Shown piece after piece: positions 9,601 to 17,104 of a stretch of DNA of 64,000 nt. The stretch covers positions 1 through 64,000 of the forward strand of contig NZ_FTNE01000017.1 of assembly GCF_900156265.1 (NCBI RefSeq). Direction: 5' to 3'. The translations under genes and the position numbers were made by a program. How positions within the stretch are numbered: the stretch's first letter is position 1; each line of letters opens with the position of its first letter. Under the pieces are notes generated by a model that saw nothing but the letters and a program-made list of their open reading frames with translations, was not told where the DNA came from and searched no databases. The DNA comes from Acidiphilium rubrum (lineage in GTDB: Bacteria > Pseudomonadota > Alphaproteobacteria > Acetobacterales > Acetobacteraceae).

Positions 9601-9919
9601 CCTTGATCCATTGGGCGCAGCGCCACGCGGCAGAGCGCTGCCGTATTTGCTCGGTGAGGCGCAGTCCAGACTCATCGAACGAGAAGGCTGGCGGCACGAG
9701 GCCAGCGTTGTCCGTATCCTTCAGGAACCGCGGCTCGCCGAAGAGGAAGCGCATGTGGGCGACGCCGTCCAATGTCTTGCGGAGACCATCGTAAGCGAAG
9801 GTCGTGAAATAGGCCGAGACAACGGACAGCCGGCTGTCGGGAACCGCGCGCTCAGTGATGAACTCGTGGACCGCTCCCCTGCTACGATTATCCTTGATGC
9901 CCGATCGTCCCGTTCTCAC
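6668..9919 (-). CDS. PLD-nuclease / SNF2-type helicase fusion
   Basis: This 1083-residue protein has an N-terminal phospholipase-D-type nuclease domain (LLHGKLIHIDD near residue 120 plus GSSNFT near 138, the HxK...GS.N motif). A superfamily-2 helicase/translocase follows: Walker A LADSVGLGKTFTAL near 265, DESHNF near 360, LLLSATPVNNDLSDL near 397, then the second RecA lobe (IILFTAFTDTARYL near 700, ATDCISEGQNLQ and QRFGRIDRIGS near 790-820). Such proteins move along DNA and probably nick or cleave it in phage-restriction systems. I start at GTG 9917-9919: it overlaps the stop of the upstream small gene (GTGA) and has GAGGAG five bases upstream; GTG 9925 sits too close to that site. Motifs appear intact. 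Confidence 0.88.
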   Translation of the reverse strand: MRTGRSGIKDNRSRGAVHEFITERAVPDSRLSVVSAYFTTFAYDGLRKTLDGVAHMRFLFGEPRFLKDTDNAGLVPPAFSFDESGLRLTEQIRQRSAAWRCAQWIKDRVEIRSVKRSGLLHGKLIHIDDGRRPHAVLGSSNFTINGLGLGDSPNIELNLIVDSDRDREDLLAWFDELWSDTSLTEDVRDEVLRALQASYAHAAPEFVYFKTLLHLFGDFLTDQAAEDALIQQTAFEQTAIWRALFDFQRDGLRAVLGKIGKHGGCILADSVGLGKTFTALAVIKWFEKRNKNVLVLCPKKLRENWTDYLATNNSEMNPLREDRFGYTVLSHTDLSREKGKVGDIDLARIEWGNYDLVVIDESHNFRSASRNKTAGGRRSRYERLMDEVIKAGLPTKVLLLSATPVNNDLSDLKAQLDLISADRGDGFIDLGVPNLGTLIGGARRRFADWAKSGSRDAGELLNKLPPALFGLLDGVTIARSRKHVERHYAASMEKIGGFPKRAAPESIFANIDSQGGFPAFEDVDAAIGKLELALYGPLTFVLPEYRAHYDKGGNFDQANREKYLIAMMKIGFLKRLESSVSSFRLTMDRMIARIDQRLGDLDSFEATAAIDTPPPDEIELDDELEEAFEVGGALKYNLAHIDRAAWKAALTRDRDRIAALASEARKVTPDRDAKLARLKEIIRAKADKPTTNRDGEANRKIILFTAFTDTARYLYEELRPLARECGLQAALVTGDGCKATFGPARFQDVLVNFAPRAKRRALMRGAETGGEIDLLIATDCISEGQNLQDADLLVNVDIHWNPVRLIQRFGRIDRIGSRNATIRMVNFWPTEDLNRYLRLKDRVEARMALVDLSATGDDDLLNARAEADGDARWRDEQLLRLKDELFDLEEAGGGVTLADFALDDFRADLLGFARTNEQALRDAPLGLHAIVPNDVDGALLDPGVIFCLRRRPPEPSTEQAKINPLDPYYLVYVKDDGSVRLGFGQPKPILEAYRVLCLGHDEPFEVLCNDFDDETVHGEKMERYDGLIRAAVASIGETSATRTLAALTGSRGARVPDGIAQARASLDYDLITWLIVRPATAAA

Positions 9920-10080
9920 GCCCACTCCTCATTCAATGTCGCCTGATACCAGTGGCGACGACCGTTCAGAACCCAATCTATCTTGACGTGGGTTATCGCT
10001 TCATCGGCCGCTTTTCGACGCCTGCGTGGTCCCCGTTTCCCCCTTTTCCGTGCGTCCGGATTGCACGGAAAGTCGCTCAT
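9916..10080 (-). CDS. Small basic protein between antitoxin and helicase
   Basis: This 54-residue frame begins MSDFPCNPDARKRGKRG, is strongly basic in its first half, and ends ITHVKIDWVLNGRRHWYQ then ATLNEEWA. It overlaps the end of the Phd-like gene by 80 bases in another frame and its TGA overlaps the helicase GTG start. That coupling and the non-random C-terminal half are the evidence that it is real. I do not recognise a family. It could be a DNA-binding accessory factor or merely the leader frame that carries the helicase ribosome-binding site. Confidence 0.45.
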   Translation of the reverse strand: MSDFPCNPDARKRGKRGPRRRRKAADEAITHVKIDWVLNGRRHWYQATLNEEWA

Positions 10081-10207
10081 ATTCTTCCACTGCGACCACC
10101 ACCACCACGCCGCGCCCATGCTTTTCGATCAGCACAGGGCCTGCACGCGCGGTGTCGATCATCAGCCCGAAAGCGTTCTTCGCCTCGCGCGCCGACATGG
10201 TTTTCAT
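10001..10207 (-). CDS. Phd/YefM-family antitoxin or operon regulator
   Basis: This 68-residue protein has the Phd/YefM N-terminal fold: MKTMSAREAKNAFGLMIDTA, then GPVLIEKHGRGVVVVVAVEEYERL. These proteins bind their own promoter as dimers and usually neutralise a toxin through a flexible C-terminal tail. ATG 10205-10207 has AGGA eight bases upstream. No Fic/Doc or RelE-type toxin follows; the next genes are the small basic protein and the helicase. It is therefore either an orphan antitoxin or an autoregulator heading the restriction operon. The C-terminal 20 residues are polar and low in similarity to anything I know. Confidence 0.8.
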   Translation of the reverse strand: MKTMSAREAKNAFGLMIDTARAGPVLIEKHGRGVVVVVAVEEYERLSVQSGRTEKGETGTTQASKSGR

Positions 10208-10623
10208 GGCCGAATCCTGTGGCGATCCATGCAGCCATTTAGGGCAGAATAGCTCCTTTTGGCAACGGCGCATTTGCGGTTTTGATTCGGGGGGCGTGGG
10301 TGCATTTTGAGTTTGATATGAGCCCCGAAGAAGGGGGCGAATTAGGAGGGCAAGATAAAGCGAGTTGCCTCGCCGCCGGAACTTCGTTCCTAAGCGTTTG
10401 TCTGCACATTGTTTTTTGGCGGCTTGCCGCTGAAGGCGCGAGGTGCGCCGGTGCCGGAGAAGTCGATTTCCATAATGTTTTCAATGGCATTTTGGGTGGC
10501 GCCTGCAATGTGCGGCGTGTGCAGTTCCGCCGCTTCTACGCTATAGCAAGTATTTCGACGCCACAGCCCTACGCCGTCATTTTCGACCTTGTGTCGGCCG
10601 TTTGATCTTCCAATCGTCGCGTC
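10208..10623. promoter_or_regulatory. Divergent intergenic region between restriction operon and relaxase; possible oriT
   Basis: No convincing gene. It must hold promoters in both directions and, by position upstream of a relaxase, is the natural place for an origin of transfer. Small inverted repeats are visible: GGAACTTCGTTCC (about 10,379-10,391), GGCGGCTTGCCGC (about 10,420-10,432) and GCGCGAGGTGCGC (about 10,437-10,449), clustered just before the relaxase. No known nic consensus was recognised, so the oriT assignment is an inference from position. Confidence 0.35.
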
Positions 10624-12735
10624 ATGGCGACCGACGAAGACCATTTCCGCATCCGTCCCGGCCGGGTCCGCGACCGTGCTGGCAGGCGCACCACGCGAGC
10701 CGTCCGGCCGCGCCCGAAGACCTTCCTGGCCGAGGTGCATCAGGCCATCCGCCGCGCTGGCGGCGACCCCAATCGGCTGGGCTCGGCCGGGAAGGGAAGC
10801 GGGCGGTTCAACGCGCGAGGCCGGGGCGCTATGGCTGCCGTCGGGCTGAGGGGCCGGAGCGCCTGGAGCCGAGACGCCAGCGGCGGGCGGACCCGCGCCC
10901 GGCGCGTGACGGTGAAGGCGCGGATCGTGAAGCTCAACCCGCAGCGCGGCGCGGCGCGCGGACGGTCATTCGTCAGCGCGAAGGCGGTGGACGCCCACCT
11001 GCGCTATTTGGAGCGCGATGGTGTCAACCGCGACGGCGAGAAGGGACAGGTCTATTCGGCCGAGCGCGACGCCGAGGACGGCAGCACCTTCCTCGACCGG
11101 GGCCGCGACGACCGCCACCAGTTTCGCTTCATCGTCTCCGCCGAGGAAGGCGTAGAGTTGGCCGACCTGCGGGAGACCACCCGCGACCTGATGAAGACGA
11201 TGGAGGCTGACCTCGGCACTAGGCTCGACTGGATCGCGGTCGATCACCACAACACCGGCCACCCGCACACCCACATCCTGCTGCGCGGCGTTACCGACGA
11301 CGGGAAGATACTCAACATCGCCGGCGACTACATCGCCCACGGCATCCGCGAGCGGGCGAGCGAAATCGTCACGCTGGAGCTGGGCCGGCAGACCGAGCAG
11401 GAGGTCAGCCGCCAGCTTGAGCGCGAGGTGGACGCCGAGCGCTTCACCCGCCTGGACCGCATGCTGATCGCCGAACAGGAGGCGAGCCACGGGTTCGCCG
11501 ATCTGCGCCCCGACCAAGACATGCTGGAGACCGCGCGGCGGAATCGGGCGCTGCTGATCGCCCGCGCCCGCAGGCTGGAGAGCATGGGGCTGGCGACCGA
11601 GGTGGAGGTTGGCCGCTGGTCCATCTCCGCACAGGCTGAGCCGACCTTGCGCGAACTGGGCGAGCGCGGCGACATCATCAAGACCATGCACCGTGCGCTG
11701 GCCGACCACGGCCTCTCTGACGAACGCGCCCCAGCGCAATATGCCACCCACGGCAAGCAGATCACCGAACCGATCGTGGGCCGCGTGCTCGCCAAGGGCT
11801 TTGCCGGGGACGAGATGGGCGACCGGTTGCACCTCGTCATCGATGGCGTGGACGGGCGCACCCACTATGTCGAGATGGCGGACGCCGGCCGCCTGGATGA
11901 GATCCGGCGCGGCCACATCGTCGCGCTCGATCCGGCGCCGACCAAGGCCGAGCCCCGGCCGGCGGATGTCAACATCCAGATCATGGCGGAGACCAATGGC
12001 GGCATCTACCAGCCGAGCCTGCATCTGGAAGCGACGCGGGACATCATCGAGCAGCGCCACGGCGACCCCGACGCCTTCATTCGATCCCATGTACGCCGCC
12101 TGGAAGCCTTGCGCCGCGCCGGGCATGTCGAGCGCATCGACGCCGACCACTGGAAAATCCCCGGCGACATCGCCGAGCGGGGCATTGCCTATGACGCCCC
12201 CGGCCGGCCCAAGGATTTCGGCATCCGCACGCTGTCCACACTCGACCTCGACCGGCAGGTTGGCAGCGACGGCGCGACCTGGCTCGACCGTGAGCTGGTT
12301 GCGAAAGACCACCTGCCCCTTGCCGGGACCGGCTTCGGCCAGGAGGTGAACGCGGCACTCGACCGGCGCGCCGCGCGTCTCGTCGAAATGGGCCACGCCA
12401 GCGTGAAGGACGGCTTCATTTCCATCCCCCGGCGCACGATCGCGGCGCTGGAGCGCCAGGAGATCGATCGCGTCGGCAAAGAGATCGCCGCCGAGCGGGG
12501 GCTGACCTACGCCCCGTCTGGGCCCGGCGAATATGTCTCCGGCCGGCTGGCGGGCGTCGCGAATCTCGCCAGCGGTAGCTTCGCCATGATCGAGGACGGA
12601 CTCGGCTTCCAACTCGTGCCCTGGCAACCCGTGCTGGAGAAGCGCCTCGACCAACATATCAGCGGCGTCCGTCGCGACGATGGCGCCATCGAATGGAGTT
12701 TTAGCCGCAAGCGGCAGATCGGACTGGGGCTTTGA
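10624..12735 (+). CDS. VirD2/RlxS-like relaxase with DUF3363 C-terminus
   Basis: This 703-residue conjugative relaxase would nick oriT and stay covalently bound to the DNA for transfer. After a basic N-terminal segment (RRTTRAVRPRPKTF) come a motif-I-like tyrosine region AHLRYLERDGVNRDG near residue 123-137 and the metal-binding histidine motif HHNTGHPHTHILLRG near 208-222. The rest matches the DUF3363 architecture of relaxases common on integrative elements of sphingomonads and other alphaproteobacteria. It appears full length. No type IV secretion genes are in view, so the element may be mobilisable rather than self-transmissible. Confidence 0.88.
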   Translation: MATDEDHFRIRPGRVRDRAGRRTTRAVRPRPKTFLAEVHQAIRRAGGDPNRLGSAGKGSGRFNARGRGAMAAVGLRGRSAWSRDASGGRTRARRVTVKARIVKLNPQRGAARGRSFVSAKAVDAHLRYLERDGVNRDGEKGQVYSAERDAEDGSTFLDRGRDDRHQFRFIVSAEEGVELADLRETTRDLMKTMEADLGTRLDWIAVDHHNTGHPHTHILLRGVTDDGKILNIAGDYIAHGIRERASEIVTLELGRQTEQEVSRQLEREVDAERFTRLDRMLIAEQEASHGFADLRPDQDMLETARRNRALLIARARRLESMGLATEVEVGRWSISAQAEPTLRELGERGDIIKTMHRALADHGLSDERAPAQYATHGKQITEPIVGRVLAKGFAGDEMGDRLHLVIDGVDGRTHYVEMADAGRLDEIRRGHIVALDPAPTKAEPRPADVNIQIMAETNGGIYQPSLHLEATRDIIEQRHGDPDAFIRSHVRRLEALRRAGHVERIDADHWKIPGDIAERGIAYDAPGRPKDFGIRTLSTLDLDRQVGSDGATWLDRELVAKDHLPLAGTGFGQEVNAALDRRAARLVEMGHASVKDGFISIPRRTIAALERQEIDRVGKEIAAERGLTYAPSGPGEYVSGRLAGVANLASGSFAMIEDGLGFQLVPWQPVLEKRLDQHISGVRRDDGAIEWSFSRKRQIGLGL

Positions 12736-12749
12736 TCCGCCTTGAACGA

Positions 12750-12768
12750 TACGGCATTATGCCGTATA
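12750..12768. promoter_or_regulatory. Palindromic operator candidate before the TacAT-like pair
   Basis: ATACGGCATTATGCCGTAT is a perfect 19-base inverted repeat (nine bases each side of one central base), about 25 bases before the antitoxin start. Ribbon-helix-helix antitoxins bind such palindromes, so it is probably the autoregulatory operator. Confidence 0.6.
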
Positions 12769-12791
12769 TGATGGAGTCGAAGGAGGCCCCC

Positions 12792-13082
12792 ATGCCCAAG
12801 CCCCAAATCGAAGCCGAGACCGCCCGATTGGAAGCGCGCATCCCGGTCCTGGTCTACGACCAGATGCAGCGCGCTGCCCGTCTGCGCGGCATGACCCTGA
12901 CCGGCTATCTCATCGCCACGGCCGGCGAGGACGCGCGCCGCGTTGTCGAGGACGCCGACATCATGCGCCTCGCGCGCGAGGACCAAATCCGCTTCGCCGA
13001 GGCGCTGATCAATCCGCCCCAGCCGAACGCGCGGCTGGCTCGTGCGGCAAAGCGCCATGCTGAGCTGATCGAGCGCCGGTGA
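12792..13082 (+). CDS. TacA-like (DUF1778) antitoxin
   Basis: This 96-residue protein starts at ATG 12792, preceded by the strong ribosome-binding site AAGGAGG (12,780s); upstream in-frame starts lack one and overlap the relaxase end. The N-terminal part (TARLEARIPVLVYDQMQRAA) is a ribbon-helix-helix DNA-binding region, as in DUF1778/TacA antitoxins. Its stop overlaps the start of the GNAT toxin (GTGA). The pair is expected to autorepress its promoter between 12,736 and 12,780, where a palindrome ATACGGCATTATGCCGTAT (about 12,750-12,768) is a good operator candidate. Confidence 0.85.
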   Translation: MPKPQIEAETARLEARIPVLVYDQMQRAARLRGMTLTGYLIATAGEDARRVVEDADIMRLAREDQIRFAEALINPPQPNARLARAAKRHAELIERR

Positions 13083-13585
13083 GCGTCCGCTTCGCCATAG
13101 AACCGCTGGCGAAGGCGCACAAGCGGGATGATTTTTTCTCCGGCAACGACCGGATCGACAGCTATTTTCGTGAGACCGTCTCCCAGGACGTGAAGCGTAA
13201 TTACGCCACCTGTTTCGTCGCCAGGGAGATCGCGACGGACCGGGTGGCGGGCTTCTACACGCTGTCTTCCAGCAACGTGCCGTTGACCGAGGTTCCCGAG
13301 CCGCTGGCAACGAGGCTGCCGCGCTACCCGACCGTCCCGGCGGTGCTGATCGGCTGGCTTGGCCGCCATAGCGACTATGCTGGACAAGGGCTGGGAGAAG
13401 CCCTGCTGTTTGACGCCATCAAGACCGTGGCGAACGCGCCGATCGGCGCCCACGCCATCTTCGCCGACGCGATCGACGACCAGGCGGCGGCCTTCTACGT
13501 GGCATTCGGCTTCGCGCCCTTGGTGCAACGGCCGCGCACCCTCTATCTGCCTGTGGCGACGGCGTTGAACCTGATATCGCCATGA
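13079..13585 (+). CDS. TacT-like GNAT acetyltransferase toxin
   Basis: This 168-residue GNAT protein starts at GTG 13079, overlapping the antitoxin stop. It shows IEPLAKAHKRDDFFSGNDRI at the start, as in TacT/AtaT-type toxins, the acetyl-CoA loop SDYAGQGLGEALLFDAI near residue 98, and the usual end FYVAFGFAPL. TacT toxins acetylate the amino acid of charged tRNAs and block translation until neutralised by the antitoxin. The pair probably stabilises the mobile island. Confidence 0.88.
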   Translation: MSVRFAIEPLAKAHKRDDFFSGNDRIDSYFRETVSQDVKRNYATCFVAREIATDRVAGFYTLSSSNVPLTEVPEPLATRLPRYPTVPAVLIGWLGRHSDYAGQGLGEALLFDAIKTVANAPIGAHAIFADAIDDQAAAFYVAFGFAPLVQRPRTLYLPVATALNLISP

Positions 13586-13718
13586 CAACCGCCTTCGCCC
13601 CTACGCCGTTTCAGCCCCGCGCCGCCGCGCGCAGGTCTTTTTGCGCCATGGCGCGCGGAGGCTTCCAGTGTAGAAAAAGGCTATTCTTTGAAGGGCCTCG
13701 TTCGGCGATTCTGGCGCA

Positions 13719-13943
13719 ATGGCAAGACTTCGCAAAGAATGCACCCCAACCGCATCGGAGCAACTTAAAGCGTTGCTCGGTCAACCCTGGCCGTTTCCGG
13801 GCCGGCCGCCGAAGCATGACCTCTCCACCTGGACTGTCACCGACGACTGGCCCGAGCATATCCCGGTCACGGAAGCCGAGGTGGACGTGTTTGAGGCGTG
13901 GTTCGGCGACCTCTTCGATAAGTTGTCCGGGTCGTGCCGATGA
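13719..13943 (+). CDS. Small protein preceding the recombinase
   Basis: The 74-residue frame begins MARLRKECTPTASEQLKALL and contains GQPWPFPGRPPKHDLSTW and HIPVTEAEVDVFEAWFGDLF. Codon use resembles the neighbours and the sequence looks protein-like, with a Pro-rich centre and an acidic amphipathic end. It lies 22 bases before the serine recombinase, so it may be cotranscribed and assist integration or excision, but no known excisionase signature is visible. The ribosome-binding site is weak. Confidence 0.55.
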   Translation: MARLRKECTPTASEQLKALLGQPWPFPGRPPKHDLSTWTVTDDWPEHIPVTEAEVDVFEAWFGDLFDKLSGSCR

Positions 13944-13964
13944 TGTGACAGGGAGACATACGCC

Positions 13965-15662
13965 ATGACCGTGCCGCTACGGGCCGCCCTCTATCTGCGC
14001 GTCTCGACGGCGCGGCAGGCCGAGCATGATGTGTCGATCCCCGATCAGAAGCGTCAGGGTGAAGCCTATTGCGCTTCACGCGGCTACCAGCTCGTCGAAA
14101 CCTATGTGGAGCCGGGCGCATCGGCCACCAATGATCGGCGCCCCGAGTTTCAGCGCATGATCGAGGCGGGCACGTCGAAGCCCGCGCCGTTCGACGTGGT
14201 GATCGTCCATTCGTTCAGCCGGTTCTTTCGCGATCACTTCGAGCTGGAGTTCTATGTCCGGAAGCTCGCGAAGAATGGGGTGAAGCTCGTCTCCATTACC
14301 CAGGAGATGGGCGACGATCCGATGCACGTCATGATGCGGCAGATCATGGCGCTGTTCGACGAATATCAGTCCAAGGAAAACGCCAAGCACGTCATGCGGG
14401 CCTTGAAGGAAAACGCCCGGCAGGGTTTTTGGAACGGTTCGCTGCCGCCCATCGGCTACCGTGTCGTCGCGGCCGGGCAACGCGGCGCGAAGGTCAAGAA
14501 GAAGCTGGAGATCGATCCGCTCCACGCCGAAACGGTACGCCTGATCTACCGGCTTGCGCTCCACGGCGACGGCGCCAAAGGCCAGATGGGCGTGAAGAAC
14601 ATCGTCAGCCACTTGAACCGCAATCGCATTTTCACCCGCGACGGCGGCCGTTGGGGTATCGGCCAAGTCCACCGCATCCTGACCCGCCGCACCTACATGG
14701 GCGAGCATGAGTTCAACAAGCGGTCCAAGTCCAAGGAGTTGAAGCCGGTCAGCGAGATCGTCGTCGTGCCGGTGCCGCCGATCATCGACCGCGAGACCTT
14801 CGACGCGGTGCAGGCGCTGCTCAAAGCCCGACACCCCACGGTGACGCCATCCGCCGTCATCAGCGGTCCAACGATGCTCACGGGCTTGATCTACTGCGCC
14901 AAGTGCGGCGGAGCCATGACCATCCGCACCGGCAAGGGCGGGCGGTATCGTTACTACGCCTGTTCAATGAAAGCCCGGCAGGGGCCGACCGCCTGCGAAG
15001 GCATGGCGGTGCCGATGGACAAGCTGGACGATCTTGTCGCCAGCCATCTCGAAGACCGTCTCCTCCAGCCCGAAAGGCTGGAAACGATCCTCGCCACCGT
15101 GCTCGACCGGAGACAGGAGCGATCCGAGCGCCAGCATGAGCACATTGGCGAACTGAACCGGCGTGCGGCGGAATCCGAAGCGCGCCTCAAACGCCTCTAC
15201 GACGCCATCGAGGCGGGCGTCGCCGACTTGAACGACCCGGCGCTCAAGGACCGCATCGACGGCCTGAAGGCCATCCGCGATCAGTCGAAGGCCGATGCCG
15301 AGCGCGCCCAGGCCATGCTTGAGAACTCCGGCAGCAAGGCCGTTACCCCGCAGATGGTGCGCAACTTCGCCGAAATCGCACGGCGGCGTATCCGCCTTGA
15401 AGGGGGTGGCTATCGCCGCGACCATCTTCGCGCGCTCGCACAGCGCGTGGAGGTCGCCGATGGCGAGGTCCGGATCATGGGATCAAAGTCGCGGCTGCTA
15501 CAGGTGCTGACCGGAAAAAATAGCGCAAATTCAGTGCCCACTCAGGGACTGAAATGGCGGAGGGAGTGGGATTCGAACCCACGGTACGCTTTCACGCACA
15601 CACGCTTTCCAAGCGTGCGCCTTAAACCGCTCGGCCATCCCTCCCGCGTGGGCGGTTCATAG
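13965..15662 (+). CDS. Large serine recombinase (integrase) with C-terminus reading through tRNA-Ser
   Basis: This 565-residue site-specific recombinase carries the resolvase catalytic domain (YLRVSTARQAEHDVSIPDQ, catalytic Ser near residue 13), a recombinase DNA-binding domain (GFWNGSLPPIGYR near 152; RILTRRTYMGEH), a zinc ribbon (YCAKCGGAM ... ACSMKARQGPTACEG, about 310-345) and a coiled coil (about 365-450). It would integrate and excise the island. The last ~30 residues (from EWDSNPRY on) are encoded by the complementary strand of the tRNA-Ser gene and the frame closes 18 bases beyond it, so this tail reflects the attachment site rather than the original integrase. ATG 13965 has GGGAG about eight bases upstream. 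Confidence 0.92.
   Translation: MTVPLRAALYLRVSTARQAEHDVSIPDQKRQGEAYCASRGYQLVETYVEPGASATNDRRPEFQRMIEAGTSKPAPFDVVIVHSFSRFFRDHFELEFYVRKLAKNGVKLVSITQEMGDDPMHVMMRQIMALFDEYQSKENAKHVMRALKENARQGFWNGSLPPIGYRVVAAGQRGAKVKKKLEIDPLHAETVRLIYRLALHGDGAKGQMGVKNIVSHLNRNRIFTRDGGRWGIGQVHRILTRRTYMGEHEFNKRSKSKELKPVSEIVVVPVPPIIDRETFDAVQALLKARHPTVTPSAVISGPTMLTGLIYCAKCGGAMTIRTGKGGRYRYYACSMKARQGPTACEGMAVPMDKLDDLVASHLEDRLLQPERLETILATVLDRRQERSERQHEHIGELNRRAAESEARLKRLYDAIEAGVADLNDPALKDRIDGLKAIRDQSKADAERAQAMLENSGSKAVTPQMVRNFAEIARRRIRLEGGGYRRDHLRALAQRVEVADGEVRIMGSKSRLLQVLTGKNSANSVPTQGLKWRREWDSNPRYAFTHTRFPSVRLKPLGHPSRVGGS
15555..15644 (-). tRNA. tRNA-Ser (anticodon GGA)
   Basis: On the minus strand a 90-nt serine tRNA can be folded: acceptor GGAGGGA/TCCCTCC, anticodon stem CACGC/GCGTG with loop TTGGAAA (anticodon GGA), a long serine-type variable arm, T-arm GTGGGTTCGAATCCCAC and an encoded 3' CCA. 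It reads UCC/UCU codons. Its 3' end faces the mobile island, the usual orientation for integration into a tRNA 3' end. Confidence 0.95.
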
Positions 15663-15713
15663 CCAACAAGTTCAGGGGGAACAAGGGCTTCGGGCGGGGG
15701 TGGTTGGCAGGTA

Positions 15714-17104
15714 TTACGGTTCGGCTTGCGGGGGCAGGCCGAGCAGGGGGGCGGCCTGGGTGTCATCGATGGCTTCGACTTCGCGCAGGGTGCGGCCGAC
15801 GGCGCGGATGCGGATTTGGGTTTTGTCGATTTCGCCGGTCATGTCGGTGGCGCGTTTGGCGAGTTTGTCCATCGCGTCGCCAAGTTTGCCCCATTCGGCT
15901 TTGACGGCGCCGAGGATTTTGCCGATTTCGCCGGCCTTGCGTTCGAGCTGGACGGTGAAATGGCCGACGCGGATGGTGTGCAGCAGGGCGGGCAGAAGGC
16001 TGGGGCTTTGGATCAGCACGCGGGTTTCGCGCTGGATGGTTTCGATCAGCCCGGGGATGCGGGCGACTTCGGCGAACAGGCCTTCGCTGGGCAGATAGAG
16101 GATGGCGATGTCGGTGGTGCGGGGGGGGCGGATGTATTTGGTCGCGATTTTTTTGGCTTCGTTGCGGATGCGTGTGGCGAGGGCGGCGATTGCGGTGTCC
16201 TCGGCGGCGCGGTCGCCGGCTTCGGCGGCGAGGAGCAGGCGGTCGTAGTCTTCGGTGGGGAATTTCGCATCGATCGGCAGGTAGACCGGTTGGTCGCCTT
16301 CGCGCACCGGCATGCGGAGTGCGAATTCGACGGTTTCGGCGCTGGCGGGGTCGGGGCGGAAATTGGCCTCGAACGTGCCGGGGGGGAGGGTGTCTTCCAT
16401 GGTCTGGCGGATCTGCGCCTCGCCCCAGCCGCCGCGGGATTTGACGTTGGCGAACAGGCGTTTGAGGTCGCCGACCTGGACCGCGACGTTCTGCACCTGG
16501 CCGATTGCCTGCTGCACCTGGGCGAATTGCTCGGAGACGCGCTGGAAGCTTTCGCCGATGCGTTTTTCGAGCGCCGATTGGAGTTGTTCATCGACCGCGC
16601 GGCGCATGGCTTCGAGCTTGGCCTCGTTGCCTTCGCGGATCGTCTCGAGCTTGGATTCGACCTGGGTGCGGAGTTTTTCCTGTTCGTCGCGCAGGGTGAC
16701 CGAGACCGCGGCAAGGTCGCGGCTGACGCGGTCGGCGAGGCTGGTCTGGCTTTCGGTGAGGCGGGCGATCACGGCGAGGGTTTCGCTGAGGGTTTGGGCG
16801 CGGCCGGATTGGGCGGCGCTTTCGGCTTCGCCGAGGCGTTGCGTGATCATCAACGACAAATCACCGATCGTTGCGTTGATCGAGCCGAAACTGCGGGCGA
16901 GGTGTTCGGCCTGACTGCGTGCGCCGTCCTGCAGACGCTCGATGCCGCCGGCGAGTGCCTGGCGTGCCGGTTCGGTCATTGCGTGCGGCACTGCGTCGAT
17001 CGACAGGCGCAATGCCTCGATCCGTCGATTTTGTCCGACCAGCAGGACCAGGACGATCAGCAGCAGCAGGCCGAGGACGGCCAGCGCCACCACGATTGGC
17101 AGCA

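Larger units (their letters stand above)
1..15557. mobile_element. Right-hand part of an integrative/mobilisable island at tRNA-Ser
   Basis: IS remnants, a restriction-type operon, a relaxase, a toxin-antitoxin pair and a serine integrase end exactly at the 3' end of tRNA-Ser(GGA); beyond it, core genes begin. I saw no second copy of the tRNA 3' end (TGGCGGAGGGAGTGGGATTC) between 1 and 15,550, so the left end lies outside the window or the attachment core is short. Confidence 0.65.

Noticed and set aside
10213-10222. AATCCTGTGG as a nic-site match
   Set aside because: Only partial similarity to P-type nic sequences, lies within the antitoxin leader and is not next to an inverted repeat.
10282-10605. 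107-codon frame upstream of the relaxase
   Set aside because: Spans the cluster of inverted repeats, no ribosome-binding site, no family resemblance; region better read as non-coding.
10966-12657. 563-codon open frame antisense to the relaxase
   Set aside because: No recognisable motif, composition is that of a complementary-strand shadow of a confident gene.
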